A stretch of DNA of 64,000 nucleotides, taken from assembly GCA_947561715.1 (NCBI GenBank), contig OX387205.1, positions 7,383,001 through 7,447,000 on the forward strand, in the 5' to 3' direction. Below are positions 48,100-59,492 of the stretch, piece by piece (the first letter of the stretch is position 1; each line of letters opens with the position of its first letter). The notes beneath the pieces are model-generated. The model searched no databases. It was not told the DNA's origin and was given only the letters and a program-made list of their open reading frames with translations. This DNA is from Ascidia mentula. Taxonomy: Eukaryota; Chordata; Ascidiacea; Phlebobranchia; Ascidiidae. The position numbers and the translations under genes are program-made.

Positions 48100-48885
48100 A
48101 ATAACCCGGAAGTATGCGTGATAACATTGTAGTTTAATTAAAATTTTAGAAGAATCAAAATAAGATTGATCAGTGAAATGTAGAGGCATTTCCTTAACTG
48201 CTAGTCTAAAACCAAAGCAAAAATTTTATTTGTGTTTTCGGAATTGCGTTATCATAAACTTGCCTAAATAATTTAAAGAAGTAGTTTTTTCTGAAAAGTA
48301 ACGTATTCTCTCGTTTTTTTGTGCCTTTGAACGAGGCCCTCACCTGACGAACAAGTCGGGTTCGATTCGCCTTTATCTCGGTTCTCTCTCTTTCTCACGT
48401 AGAAAGTCTGTTCGACTCTATGTCGCCCAAACCCTTATTCACACGACTTAAACACACTTTGTCTGCAAAACCTCGCACAATCAATGACCCCACAAATCCT
48501 TTGCAACAAACTGTTCTAATATTATGTAAATTCTAAAATCACTTGATGGTTATTGGCGTGCCACCCAAAATCACACCTAGCATGCCTGGGGTTACCGAAC
48601 CCTGTTGGCAGCCTATAACAAAAGGCGGCCTCTATCGCTAGTCGAAAAAAAAAGATTTTATTTATGTAAAAGAAAGTCATTATATGCACTACGATCCACT
48701 ATTTTCTGTATGTTTTTCCTCATAATTTGTTTTTCTGCGCTGAAAAGTGTGTCTTTGTTTCAAAAACGAAGAAAAAAAAACGTTTAGCTTCGAAATGTTT
48801 CATAGACAACTGTATCAACCGAAAAAAAATTACGAAAACCAATTACTTGCCAGGAACATTTTTAACGGATTTGCTCATAATTCTG
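48100..48885. other. Intergenic stretch, nothing recognised
   Basis: No coding signal or repeat ends found. A CT-rich run is present near 48380. Confidence 0.4.
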
Positions 48886-48891
48886 GGAATA

Positions 48892-49216
48892 AAAAGACTG
48901 GCCCATATGGGCGCCTGACTCGATAACCTTTATGGTTTTATCGGTGGCCATGCCATTTCATTTCCTGTATATTGTTCTTTGCGTAGTTGCTTTTTTCGCA
49001 AAAAAATAAACATGATGATTTGTACTGTTGTTAACATTGTCATGTTTCATGTACGAAAAAACTTTTCGGCAATAACTTATGCCATCATCAGTTCGAATGA
49101 CGTGGTTGGTGTAGCTCCATCACTGCGTCATTTAAACTGATGATGGGATAAGTTCTTGCCGAATCTTTTCGTACATGAAACATGACAATGTTAACAACAG
49201 TATGGGCCAGTCTTTT
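48892..49216. repeat. Long palindrome with an interrupted left arm
   Basis: The arms 49025-49102 and 49126-49200 are near-perfect inverses (CTGTTGTTAACATTGTCATG outward) around a 23-base centre. The outer words AAAAGACTGGCCCATA (48892-48907) and its inverse (49201-49216) continue the palindrome, but the left arm is interrupted by about 117 bases (48908-49024) bounded by TA. The centre GACGTGGTTGGTGTAGCTCC relates it to the 32.86-kb MITE flank. Confidence 0.85.
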
Positions 49217-50570
49217 CATTCTCATAATTATTCGTCATTTAACACCGCATTATTCCCACCACCAACGTTCAAAAGTCTGCTGTTGCATAAACACTTTTGT
49301 ATTTTGTTGAAACATACAAAATGCAGCAATTTTGAAAAAAACACAAGTATTGAAAAACATGAACTTCTTCTCAACCCCAGAACAATCTGCAACACAAATT
49401 ATGTTTTTTACTATAAAACATACAAATTTTATAGCATTTTTAGAAAATCAATTCAAACACTTTTTGAGCCCCATTGAGTGGGTCACAGAATTATAAAGTG
49501 CAAACTTCTTTCGAAACACCGAATTTTAAACTTGTGTATAATGTCATATTATTTGCCTCCAATTATGTGAACAAAACAAAATTATTCATGTTTTTGTATA
49601 TATATATATACATGAACATAGCAACATTTAAACTCACGCCAAAAAAGTTGGTGGGGGCATTCCTGGATCACCACCATGAAGCATTCCTTTCAAAAATACA
49701 TAGTGCAAAACTGCATTATATTCGTGTATGAATGATGAAAGTTTGTATTATGGGAATCTGCTGATTAGCAACAGAATATTGGTACTAATAATCAGCATGA
49801 TATTTTACATTAAACAGCAGTAAATACAACTGAAAATAGCTATAGGCTTTGCTACTGTTGCCGGTTCAAAAAATTATCTTATTTGACATAAATTTTTGTG
49901 TTGTGTCATGCAGCAGTGACAATTGTTTGCAATAAATGATACTGTTGTCTTGTTTCTATTTGGACTATTTGTAACAATATGATAATGGACTTTTCAAACA
50001 GTGTGCTACGAGAATAGACGATGATACAAATATATTGTATTGTCCAACACCTTAAAATGTTACCAAGAAGATTTTGCTTACCTAATAATATTATTGAAGG
50101 GATCCAAAACAAACGAAAGCAACTACTTGTAAGAGACCACGTTTTAGAGACATATTTCTTAATTTCTTTGTTCAAAGTCATCACAATGCTTATTCGAAGT
50201 GGCACTGATTAATTAAGTAATCAATGGCAAAATTTGTTAAATTCAGTCTGCAAGATAATTTTAACATATGTTCGACATTACCAGAAAAATGTAAATTGAC
50301 TCGCGCAGTCTTTGCTCAACAGCATTTGTTTACCGCTGTAACACGTTGTGTCCGAAGCGTACAAACCAGAGCCCTGCAGTGAATGAATGAAGGAACAAGG
50401 GTGGCTTTGATGTCTTAAAATTTCTTCCCCAATAATTGTTATTTTTTAAACATCACGCTTTGCGTCGGCGGATTTTTTGTTTGTTTTGTTATCGCGGGCG
50501 TAGTAAGTACGCTCACGCTACGAGAAAGCTTGGAAGCGTGAACTTTTGGTGACAAGAGCGAGCGCTCGGC
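49217..50570. other. Intergenic stretch, nothing recognised
   Basis: AT-rich, with a short TA microsatellite near 49598. No gene or element ends found. Confidence 0.4.
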
Positions 50571-50583
50571 GGTGTTGCCAAAA

Positions 50584-50660
50584 TGGCTATTACGGCTATT
50601 ACCGCTATTACCGCTATTACGACTATTGCTGCTATTACGGCTGTTACGGCTATACGACAA
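50584..50660. repeat. 9-bp tandem repeat (GGCTATTAC type)
   Basis: About eight diverged copies of GGCTATTAC / CGCTATTAC in a row, immediately outside the large inverted-repeat element. Confidence 0.8.
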
Positions 50661-50789
50661 GGTTTCCCCCCGCTGCTGAGCACTACACTATTGTCATTCT
50701 GGCAGAATCCGAATATGTTTCTTCGCTAAAAGAGTTCCGCATCAGTGCATACAGTTACCCGAGAATGTTCATATTTTTTTTTAAATTTC

Positions 50790-51560
50790 TGTATCTGTCA
50801 AGAATCTAGTGCTGATTATCGGGAAAACAATTAAAATCGGTACAAATCCCAGGTATTCCATCAGAATGACCTGAAACACAAGCGATTTTGCGTGTTTTGC
50901 TAAGGGGGTACATTCAACCGCGTGCCAAAATACTTTCCGCCCCCTATATATTTTTTTTTCTTGTATCTGTCAAGAATCTAGTGCTGATTAACGGGAAAAC
51001 AATTAAAATCGGTACAAATCCCAGGTATTCCATCAGAATGACTTGAAACACAAGCGATTTTGCGTGTTTTGCTAAGGGGGGTACGTCACATTCAACCGCG
51101 TGCCAAAATACTTTCTGCCCCCTATAATTTTTTTTAAATTTTTTGTATCTGTCAAGAATCTAGTGCTGATTAACGGTAAAACAATTAAAATTGGTACAAA
51201 TCCCAGGTATTCCATCAGAATGACTTGAAACACAAGCGATTTTGCCTGTTTTGCTAGGGGGAGTACGTCACATTTAACCGCGTGCCAAAATACTTTCCGC
51301 CCCCTATAATTTTTTTAAATCTCTGTATCTGTCAAGAATCTAGTGCTGATAAAACAATTTAAATCTGTACAAATCCCAGGTATTCCATCAGAATGACTTG
51401 AAACACAAGCGATTTTGCGTGTTTTGCTATAGGGTGGTATACGTCACATTCAACCGCGTGCCAAAATACTTTCCGCCCCCTATAATTTTTTGAAAATCTC
51501 TGTATCTGTCAAGAATCTAGTGCTGATTAACGGGAAAACAATTCAAATCGGTAATCGCTG
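50790..51560 (+). repeat. About 175-183-bp tandem repeat, left arm
   Basis: Units start at about 50790, 50963, 51144, 51327 and 51501 with TGTATCTGTCAAGAATCTAG and carry CAGGTATTCCATCAGAATGA and CGCGTGCCAAAATACTTTC. The last unit is cut short. Copies differ by a few per cent and by small gaps. Confidence 0.9.
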
Positions 51561-52282
51561 GTCACTCACAATTACTATTTGTGACATAGATCTACGCAGG
51601 TTCCCCCCCCCCCCCCCCCCTTCGCGTGAATGTGATTCATTCGTTTCTCAAAAATGTAATGCATTTGTATGGTGTTAGATCAGTTTTTCGAAATATTTAA
51701 CGACCGAAAATGATGATCATTTTGCATTTTTTGTGTGTTGTACGTTAGGGTAACATAATCAATGAAAAATTTACACCTTATGTTTCTCGAAACCGTAATA
51801 AATTCTTTTTGTTCGCCCACACTGTCTCGATTCTTATGAGATAAAAATACCTTGTTTTTATTTGATTTGATGTATTTTTTTTCTCCGATTTTTTTTTGGG
51901 GGTGGGGGGGGCTTCTGATCAAGATATTTTACAGTTTTTGACGTTGAAATCATGCGTTTTATTTCGCGGTTAAGGGTCGTATTGGGTAGTTTGTGTGTTT
52001 TAATTGTTCCCATATAAAAACATTGCAGATTCAAATCGACTTAATCTGGTATGCCTGGCACTTTTTGCAAATCCATTATATTTTGTAGGTGATGCAGAGC
52101 AATTTCGTTTTCCGTAATCTGTCCATGCTTTATCAAATAAACATGCACTCACAAATAACTGTAAAGTTTTCTTAGCGTTCAAATATAATCAGCAAAATAA
52201 CGTAAGTGTCCTCAATATACAACAAATCAAAACGAAATGGCCATTAAAAACTTTGAACTAGAATCCATCCATTCAACCAATC
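51561..52282. other. Interior of the fold-back-like element
   Basis: No coding recognised. A G-rich run (about 51897-51911) and the C tract at 51603 are the only landmarks. Confidence 0.4.
51603..51620. repeat. 18-base C tract
   Basis: An uninterrupted run of C after the last tandem unit. Length may be unreliable in an assembly. Confidence 0.8.
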
Positions 52283-52506
52283 TGTCACGTCTGAATTGTG
52301 TAAACTGCAGACAGATGGCCATTGTTTCGACCTTTTAGGCCTCGATCATCAGTGCAGCTGGTGTGACTTTCAGACTACTTTGCTAACTAAACGGCCAAAC
52401 ACAATCACCGTCATCCGTTGGGCATCAAACTAGGTGCAACAGTGGCCATCTGTATGCAGTTTACATAATTCATATTATTAGCTGCACTTTGCTTGTCACG
52501 TCTGAA
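52283..52506 (-). mobile_element. Retrozyme-like element with exact 13-bp target duplication
   Basis: TGTCACGTCTGAA occurs at 52283-52295 and 52494-52506. Between them are about 35-bp terminal inverted repeats (GAATTGTGTAAACTGCAG and onward), a ribozyme end at 52303-52359 on the minus strand, and the short-body type with CAATCACCGTCATC and TTGGGCATCAAACTAG. The BEL/Pao element starts seven bases beyond the right duplication. Confidence 0.8.
52303..52359 (-). ncRNA. Hammerhead ribozyme relic
   Basis: On the minus strand helix I (AGCTGCA with TGCAGTT), CTGATGA, GAAAC and the GUC triplet are kept. Four extra bases stand between the core and stem II, and stem III has a changed pair, so it is probably inactive. 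Confidence 0.6.
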
Positions 52507-52513
52507 CGAATAT

Positions 52514-52968
52514 TATAAGATTTCTGTGCGCGTAACTTTCCATGTGAGAAAATTTCACAACAATGGAAACGTCACAATGCCCCTACCAACTGTATGATGC
52601 AAGGCTAGTGCCAGCAGTCTTAATGTTTGCCACGTGTTGAACTTGTCCGCGTGCATTAAACTGTTTTGGTGATTAAATATCTGTTGTGAATTGCAGTGAA
52701 TTGACTTAAGTTGATAACAAAATAGTGACTGCATAACGTAAATTCACCTGGTGCAACCGAATGCTATTCGAAGTCGGTCCTTGTGCATCTTGTATTGGTG
52801 AGTTCAATAATGTTGTCTGTTATGTTGCATGTGACTGTTCGCTAATATGTGTTTGTTTGTTTAGTGAACGTGTCACAGTTTGTTAACTGTGCCGCAGAAT
52901 AAAAGAATACTGTTCTTTCCTGACGGTGCGGTCAAACCCCTGTGACAAGGCTAGCTGGTCGTGTTACA
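52514..52968 (+). repeat. 5' LTR of the BEL/Pao element
   Basis: 455 bp, starting TATAAGATTTCTGTG and ending GTCGTGTTACA; it contains AATAAA near its 3' side. Starts one base after AATAT. Confidence 0.93.
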
Positions 52969-53140
52969 TCGTTAACAAACTAGGAATCGTCAACAAGCGA
53001 AGGATCGACGATTGATTTGGTCACCACGGACATTGCCGTGAAATTGCATCACAAGTAAACCGTATGACGGAAGATCAAGAAAACGAAATAGTAGAGGCTT
53101 TAAGGCTCTACAAGATAGCTACGCTTGCGCAGAGAGTCTT

Positions 53141-56100
53141 ATGAAAAAGCCGCAAGATCTTTCAGCGCTACGTGAGTTCCTGCCCCAAGTAAATGCAAAC
53201 TTTGATAAGCTAATTGAACTTCACTCAAATATGTCGGATAGTGATAAACTACCTGAGATAATCTCGCGTGAGCGAGATTATTGCCGAGACAAACAAGAAT
53301 TTGATAAAAGGGTCGCAACGTGGATATCGAAGCTGCATGATCCGCAGCCTAGATCCGTTCCCCTACCATTGTCACCAGCCGACGCGTTGTCTGTTCACTC
53401 GAGTAGAAATTCAACCTCGAGTTCTATACGAAGTGAAATTCGACGCAGTAAGGTGAAACTAAAGCTTGCGAAATTCGCAAGTGCTCAAGAAGCCGAAAAT
53501 GTACGAAGGGCCTCAGAAGAAGCAGATAGACTACGTCGTGCGGCAGAGCTGGAAGCAGATCGTGCACGTCGTACGGCCGAGCTAGAGGCGGAACGAATTC
53601 GACGTGAGGCGGAGAATGAAGCCCGGCGCATCAGCGAAGAAGCGGAGAAGCACGCTGCGCAAATGCGCCACGATTTGCAACTCGCTGAAGCTGAAGTGGA
53701 GGCATGGGAGGAAGAGTCTATCGGTAATTCAAGCCTGGCGTCTGTTACAAAAGGTAGTTCAATTTCTATCCCTCGCCCACGATTACTGTCAAATGTTTTT
53801 CAACATACGAGCTCACAGTTGCCGTCAAATGCTGTACGGGGCTCGTGTCCACAAATTAGGTCAAATGCGCAACAAATGGAAGCGCCCGTGAATGTGCCCG
53901 CACCATGCATCGAGAAGCATAGGACTGGTACGTTTGGTGAAATCCCTCGTGCAGACGCAAATAGTTGTTGCCCTAGTCCCCAAAATATCTCGCCACTACC
54001 AAAGACGTATCAGGACGCATACCATGTGAACTTGCCGAGTCCTGAAGTAACCAAATTTGATGGTGATTCACTAAATTACTGGCTATTCGTACGACAGTTT
54101 GATACCTACATTGCTAAGAAGGCCCACAATGATGAGATGCGGCTGTTGTATTTGGTACAGCACTGTAAACCCCATATTAGGGAAAAAATTGAACGCTTTA
54201 ACGCGAAAGATCCAGCCGAAGGGTACAGGCTTGCCTGGCAAACCTTGTATAACGAATATGGCCAACCTCACATTATCGCACAAAGATGCGAAGAACAGCT
54301 GATGTCAGCTCCGGTTGTCAAGGACAACGACCCCGATGGTCTTATGAAATTATCTGTGCTGTTGGACAAATGCTGTACGGCACTACATGGTGAGATAAGA
54401 CATGCTTCTAGTGTTGATTCCATGGATGTCATGTTGGCTGTTATCAGGAAACTCCCGTTTAGCATGCGAAAGGACTGGGTTTCGATGTCCGCACAGATTG
54501 AACATGACACTGAAAAACGAGCTACCTTTGCGACTCTTACAGAGTTTGTAGCACTAAAAAGCAAGGTTGCAAACTCGATTTTTGGTAAGGCGCTGTATTC
54601 ATCAAAGGAAGACAACAAAGGAAGCCGCCGGCCGAAGGCAATTGCGCACAGCACTGTGGCGACTTCTGCGCCGAAAATTAAGGACAAAACACACGTGCCA
54701 ATGAAGTGTTTGTTGTGCAACGGGAGCCATTCTCTTGACGCATGTGTCCAGTTTAGGAAAATGTCGTGGAATGATCGACGCAGGTTCGTGCGTTCAATGG
54801 GTTTGTGTTTTAAGTGTTTAAAGGCTGGCCACCGTGCTAGAGACTGTGATTCCAGTCAAAGTTGTTTAGTCAACGGATGCGATGGTAAATCGCACCACAA
54901 ATTGCTGCATTACCCAGCCCCTCCTACTGTATCCGAAGGGGTAAAGAATGACAATCCTGCTTGTGCTACGATCCGAAGTCGCGAGTACAGTGCAAGTGTC
55001 AACGCGTCTAGTGTGTACCTGAATGTTGTACCTGTCGTTGTTCGCCATGGGACCACTTCCATTGCCACGTACGCTTTTCTGGATCAGGGTTCAACCACAA
55101 CGTTTTGTGAACGTAAGTTGGTAGACAAATTAGGTGCGTCTGGACGACCCAAACAAATTTTGTTGAACACAATGACGACACCGCAAAAACTGGACACAAT
55201 CGCAATTTCCGTGTCAGTCGAACCACTTGATGGAGGTGAGCAAATAAACTTGCCAGAAGTAGTGGTTGTTGAACAAATACCTGTGAAACCGAACAAGTCT
55301 CCCACCTGGAAAACTCGGAAGATGCACCCATCAATAAGGAGTCTACAACTGTCTTCCATTGCTGGTGGAACTGTCACATTGTTGATTGGTGCTAATGTAC
55401 CTGTGGCACATCGTGTACAGTGCAGTCGTCCTGGAAACGACGAATGCCCAGATGCTGTGAAGACGCCTCTTGGATGGTCTTTGCTAGGTCGATCGCTCGA
55501 CCCTGTCCGCAAATCTGCTGCAGATGCCAACTTTACTTGCGTCATGGACACCGCCCATACCATGTTTCTAAGCGACGAGAGTGACCTGATCCCCAAAGAA
55601 GAAGACGAATTGTTTGGAAGTCCTTTCTCCAGGGAAGATCGGAGGACGTACCAATTGATGAAGGACTCCGTTCAATACATTGATGGACATTATGAATTGC
55701 CACTGCCGTGGAGACATGATCACCAAGTTTTGCCTAACAATCTGAAGATGGCCAACAAAAGATTAGAATCGTTGAAACGTCGATTGAGCAACGACGAGAA
55801 AATGCATCAGAAGTACGCTGAGCAAATGCAAGCAACAATCGACAAAGGATTTGCCGAAGAAGTACCGGAGGAGAAACTGATTACCAAATATCGGACGTGG
55901 TACATACCTCATCATGGTGTTGTGAACCCTCACAAACCTGGTAAGTTGCGTGTTGTGTATGATTGCGCAGCTCAATACCGTGGACTGTCTTTGAACCAAA
56001 CGTTGATGCAAGGTCCTGATCTTGTCAACAGTCTACTTGGTGTCTTGTTGCGTTTCCGCAAGTCGCCGATTGCCTTGGTAGCTGACATTGAGGCCATGTT

Positions 56101-58957
56101 TTACCAAGTGAGAGTTGCCCCTCGTGATCGTGACAGTTTGCGTTTCCTTTGGTGGCCTGGTGGGAACCTGTCAGGTGAGCCTGTGCCCCACAGAATGAAT
56201 GTACATCTCTTCGGGGCAACTTCGTCTCCAAGCTGCGCAACCTTTTGTTTACGTCAAACCGCTAGTGATTTTGGGAGTGAATTTGAACCCATTGTTGCCT
56301 CTACGGTTGAACGTAATTTCTACGTCGATGACTGCCTCACATCGGTAGCAGACGTTGAAACTGGATTGCAGCTTGTCGATGGTCTGCGCTCCTTGCTTGA
56401 GAAGGGTGGATTTCGCTTGACCAAGTGGTTGTCAAACTGCAAGGAGATTCTTGATCGCTTACCGGAAAATGAATTATCAATGGCTTTGCAGGTGCGCCCA
56501 CTGGATGCTGAATTACAAGAGCGTGTGCTTGGTATACAGTGGAATGTTCATGCTGACGCATTTCTGTTTGCTGTTTCGTTGCCAATGAAGCCGCGCACTC
56601 GCCGAGGCCTCTTGTCAACTATGAATTCTCTATTCGACCCATTGGGTTTTGTTACCCCCGTCGTGTTGCGAGCCCGGCTCATTTATAGGAGCTTGTGCAA
56701 GCAAGAAATTGAATGGGACGAAGAGATGCCTGCTAAGGACTTACGAAAATGGGAGAAGTGGTTAGTCTGCTTACACAGCCTGCAGGAAAGGCGCATTCCA
56801 CGATCATTTGGATTTGGTGTCAGCGCCAATGTGATAAGAAGTCAACTTCATGTGTTTGCTGACGCATCCAAAGAAGCCTACGGAGCTGTGTGCTACCTCC
56901 GATCAACGAATAAAGAAAGCGAAGTGACCTGTACCTTGGTTATGAGTAAATGTCGCCTGACACCCCAGGGTGAAAATTCTATTCCACGGTTGGAATTGAT
57001 GGCTGCTGTTCTGGCTGTGGACGTGGAACTGATTGTCAGAAAGGAAATGTGTTTGGACCTGCGTCCCTCTATATTTTGGACGGATTCGTCTGTGGTGCTG
57101 CAAAGCATTAAAAATGATAAACGAAGATTTCCGTTGTTTGTCTCTCGTCGTTTGGCAATGATCGAGAAGAATACCTGTGTGAAGAACTGGAAACATGTTC
57201 CGACGACGGAAAACCCTGCTGATTTGGCTTCGAGGGGAGTCTCAGCCGATGCCCTGGTGAGGAGTGAATTGTGGTTTGACGGACCATCGTTTCTCAAGAA
57301 GACGCCCGACTGCTGGCCAAATATGTTTGGTGACGCTGCTACAGATCCGGTTGAGGTTAATGTATTTGATAAGAAACCTTGTGGTGTGTTTACTGTGGTA
57401 GAGAAATGTCCTCCCACAGATGTTTTAATAACGAAATTTTCTTCGTTGTATCAACTTAAACGTGCCGCTGCATGGTTTTTGCGTTTGAAGGCAATTCTGC
57501 GAAGTGCGAGAACCGCGAGATTTGACTCCTCGGCCCTGAGAGTTGATGAGCTACGGACGGCTGAAGCCGAGTTGGTGAAATATGTTCAACGAGGTCATTT
57601 CTCACAATGGATGATAGCAATTACCCCAGATGGAAACTTGAAGAAACCAAGCAAGTCATCGGCAGTTTTTCGTATGGATCCTGTGATGATTGATGGAATG
57701 CTTAGGGTTGGCGGTCGTTTGGAAAAGGCGCCTATTCCTTTTGAGGCCCGACATCCTGCCATTTTGCCTTACAACTCGTACCTGACTGAGTTGCTAATTT
57801 CCCATTTCCATGCAGAGTGTGGACATTCTGGCGTGAACCACATTCTGTCCCAGATGAACCAACGCTATTGGATCGTTAAAGGTGCAGTGGCGGTGCGACG
57901 TGTTCTCCGCGCATGTTTGGTATGCCGGCGTCGCAACGCAAAGCCTGAAGGGCAAATTATGTCCAATTTACCGCCAGCTCGCCTGCAAATGAATGAATTT
58001 CCCTTTGCATTTACAGGAGTCGATTATTTCGGACCTCTAGTCGTCAAGCAAAGGCGCTGCGAAGTTAAGAGATGGGGTTGTCTCTTTACATGCCTAACTA
58101 CAAGAGCAATTCATCTCGAGGTGGCACATGACCTAAGCACCGATGCCTTTATAAATGCATTTCGCAGATTTATTGCTCGTCGCGGCGAAGTGCTGCAAAT
58201 TTATTCCGATAACGGCACGAATTTTGTGGGTGCTGCGCGTGTTCTTCGTGACGCCGTACGTGAATGGAACCAGAACCAAATAGAAGAGTTCTTCAAAAAG
58301 AAAGAAGTTCAGTGGCACTTTAACCCACCTGGTGCAAGTCACATGGGAGGTGCCTGGGAAAGGATGATTCGGTCTGTTCGACGCGTCCTCTCCTTGCTGA
58401 CGAACGAACGAGTCCTCAACGATGATCAACTGCAAACGTTTCTGCTTGAAGCGGAATCAATTATCAACTCGCGACCCCTGACTCCGGTCACACTTGATGA
58501 CGTTGGTGAGTCACCATTGACACCTAATCACTTGCTAAGGATAAATCCGTCCGGAGGGATGCCTCCAACCGTCACAAGTGATCGGGACTGCTACGCGCGC
58601 CGGGGTTGGCGCAAGGTCCAATATATTGCAGATCAATTTTGGAGACGATGGTCCCGGGAATACTTGCGTACAATCATCGCTCGCCAGAAGTGGCATCATG
58701 AGAAAAGAAATGTCCAGGTCGGTGATGTTGTCCTTCTGGTTGATGATGCTGCCCCCAGACGTTCTTGGTCGATCGGTCGCGTTGAATCAACCAATCCTGA
58801 TGACTTTGGTGTGGTCCGCAGTGTTCGAATTCGATCGAGAGGAACGATTGTGCGAAGACCCATTCACAAACTGTGTGTGGTCGTACCAGTTGATGGGAGA
58901 GGAGACGATCACCTGCCACACGATGACCCGGCGACAATGGTCGCTGAGAAACACTGA
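53141..58957 (+). CDS. BEL/Pao gag-pol polyprotein
   Basis: A single frame of 1,938 codons. In order: a charged coiled-coil stretch (about residues 110-195), the DUF1759-type gag region (about 300-460), cysteine knuckles including CFKCLKAGHRARDC (about 560), aspartic protease AFLDQGSTTTFCE (about 650), reverse transcriptase with FYVDDCLTS (about 1060), RNase H with VFADASKEAYGAV (about 1240), the integrase zinc region HFHAECGHSGVNH (about 1555), the integrase core with SDNGTNFVGA and HMGGAWERM (about 1695-1740), and the C-terminal DUF5641-like domain. This is the BEL/Pao order with protease upstream of RT and no envelope. Confidence 0.95.
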   Translation: MKKPQDLSALREFLPQVNANFDKLIELHSNMSDSDKLPEIISRERDYCRDKQEFDKRVATWISKLHDPQPRSVPLPLSPADALSVHSSRNSTSSSIRSEIRRSKVKLKLAKFASAQEAENVRRASEEADRLRRAAELEADRARRTAELEAERIRREAENEARRISEEAEKHAAQMRHDLQLAEAEVEAWEEESIGNSSLASVTKGSSISIPRPRLLSNVFQHTSSQLPSNAVRGSCPQIRSNAQQMEAPVNVPAPCIEKHRTGTFGEIPRADANSCCPSPQNISPLPKTYQDAYHVNLPSPEVTKFDGDSLNYWLFVRQFDTYIAKKAHNDEMRLLYLVQHCKPHIREKIERFNAKDPAEGYRLAWQTLYNEYGQPHIIAQRCEEQLMSAPVVKDNDPDGLMKLSVLLDKCCTALHGEIRHASSVDSMDVMLAVIRKLPFSMRKDWVSMSAQIEHDTEKRATFATLTEFVALKSKVANSIFGKALYSSKEDNKGSRRPKAIAHSTVATSAPKIKDKTHVPMKCLLCNGSHSLDACVQFRKMSWNDRRRFVRSMGLCFKCLKAGHRARDCDSSQSCLVNGCDGKSHHKLLHYPAPPTVSEGVKNDNPACATIRSREYSASVNASSVYLNVVPVVVRHGTTSIATYAFLDQGSTTTFCERKLVDKLGASGRPKQILLNTMTTPQKLDTIAISVSVEPLDGGEQINLPEVVVVEQIPVKPNKSPTWKTRKMHPSIRSLQLSSIAGGTVTLLIGANVPVAHRVQCSRPGNDECPDAVKTPLGWSLLGRSLDPVRKSAADANFTCVMDTAHTMFLSDESDLIPKEEDELFGSPFSREDRRTYQLMKDSVQYIDGHYELPLPWRHDHQVLPNNLKMANKRLESLKRRLSNDEKMHQKYAEQMQATIDKGFAEEVPEEKLITKYRTWYIPHHGVVNPHKPGKLRVVYDCAAQYRGLSLNQTLMQGPDLVNSLLGVLLRFRKSPIALVADIEAMFYQVRVAPRDRDSLRFLWWPGGNLSGEPVPHRMNVHLFGATSSPSCATFCLRQTASDFGSEFEPIVASTVERNFYVDDCLTSVADVETGLQLVDGLRSLLEKGGFRLTKWLSNCKEILDRLPENELSMALQVRPLDAELQERVLGIQWNVHADAFLFAVSLPMKPRTRRGLLSTMNSLFDPLGFVTPVVLRARLIYRSLCKQEIEWDEEMPAKDLRKWEKWLVCLHSLQERRIPRSFGFGVSANVIRSQLHVFADASKEAYGAVCYLRSTNKESEVTCTLVMSKCRLTPQGENSIPRLELMAAVLAVDVELIVRKEMCLDLRPSIFWTDSSVVLQSIKNDKRRFPLFVSRRLAMIEKNTCVKNWKHVPTTENPADLASRGVSADALVRSELWFDGPSFLKKTPDCWPNMFGDAATDPVEVNVFDKKPCGVFTVVEKCPPTDVLITKFSSLYQLKRAAAWFLRLKAILRSARTARFDSSALRVDELRTAEAELVKYVQRGHFSQWMIAITPDGNLKKPSKSSAVFRMDPVMIDGMLRVGGRLEKAPIPFEARHPAILPYNSYLTELLISHFHAECGHSGVNHILSQMNQRYWIVKGAVAVRRVLRACLVCRRRNAKPEGQIMSNLPPARLQMNEFPFAFTGVDYFGPLVVKQRRCEVKRWGCLFTCLTTRAIHLEVAHDLSTDAFINAFRRFIARRGEVLQIYSDNGTNFVGAARVLRDAVREWNQNQIEEFFKKKEVQWHFNPPGASHMGGAWERMIRSVRRVLSLLTNERVLNDDQLQTFLLEAESIINSRPLTPVTLDDVGESPLTPNHLLRINPSGGMPPTVTSDRDCYARRGWRKVQYIADQFWRRWSREYLRTIIARQKWHHEKRNVQVGDVVLLVDDAAPRRSWSIGRVESTNPDDFGVVRSVRIRSRGTIVRRPIHKLCVVVPVDGRGDDHLPHDDPATMVAEKH

Positions 58958-59026
58958 TAAACGATTGATACAAACGCGCGTCGAAATTGTGTTGTAAAAA
59001 TTGAACGTCGCTGTGACTTATCAATT

Positions 59027-59037
59027 TTGGGGGGGAG
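59027..59037 (+). other. Polypurine tract of the BEL/Pao element
   Basis: A G-rich run ending GGGGGGGAG(T) lies directly before the 3' LTR, the usual site for plus-strand priming in LTR elements. Confidence 0.7.
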
Positions 59038-59492
59038 TATAAGATTTCTGTGCGCGTAACTTTCCATGTGAGAAAATTTCACAACAATGGAAACGTCACA
59101 ATGCCCCTACCAACTGTATGATGCAAGGCTAGTGCCAGCAGTCTTAATGTTTGCCACGTGTTGAACTTGTCCGCGTGCATTAAACTGTTTTGGTGATTAA
59201 ATATCTGTTGTGAATTGCAGTGAATTGACTTAAGTTGATAACAAAATAGTGACTGCATAACGTAAATTCACCTGGTGCAACCGAATGCTATTCGAAGTCG
59301 GTCCTTGTGCATCTTGTATTGGTGAGTTCAATAATGTTGTCTGTTATGTTGCATGTGACTGTTCGCTAATATGTGTTTGTTTGTTTAGTGAACGTGTCAC
59401 AGTTTGTTAACTGTGCCGCAGAATAAAAGAATACTGTTCTTTCCTGACGGTGCGGTCAAACCCCTGTGACAAGGCTAGCTGGTCGTGTTACA
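59038..59492 (+). repeat. 3' LTR of the BEL/Pao element
   Basis: Same 455-bp sequence as 52514-52968, with no difference noticed by eye; followed by AATAT. Confidence 0.93.

Larger units (their letters stand above)
52514..59492 (+). mobile_element. Whole-looking BEL/Pao LTR retrotransposon, very young
   Basis: 6,979 bp: 455-bp LTRs (52514-52968, 59038-59492) that look identical by eye, a 5-bp target duplication AATAT (52509-52513, 59493-59497), a purine tract just before the 3' LTR, and one long gag-pol frame. It looks whole, with no break noticed. LTR identity implies a recent insertion, possibly polymorphic in the population. It sits inside the fold-back-like element and next to a retrozyme copy. 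No envelope gene seen. Confidence 0.95.

Noticed and set aside
54268-57417. Several 90-175-codon minus-strand frames
   Set aside because: All are shadows of the BEL/Pao gag-pol frame and carry no domain.
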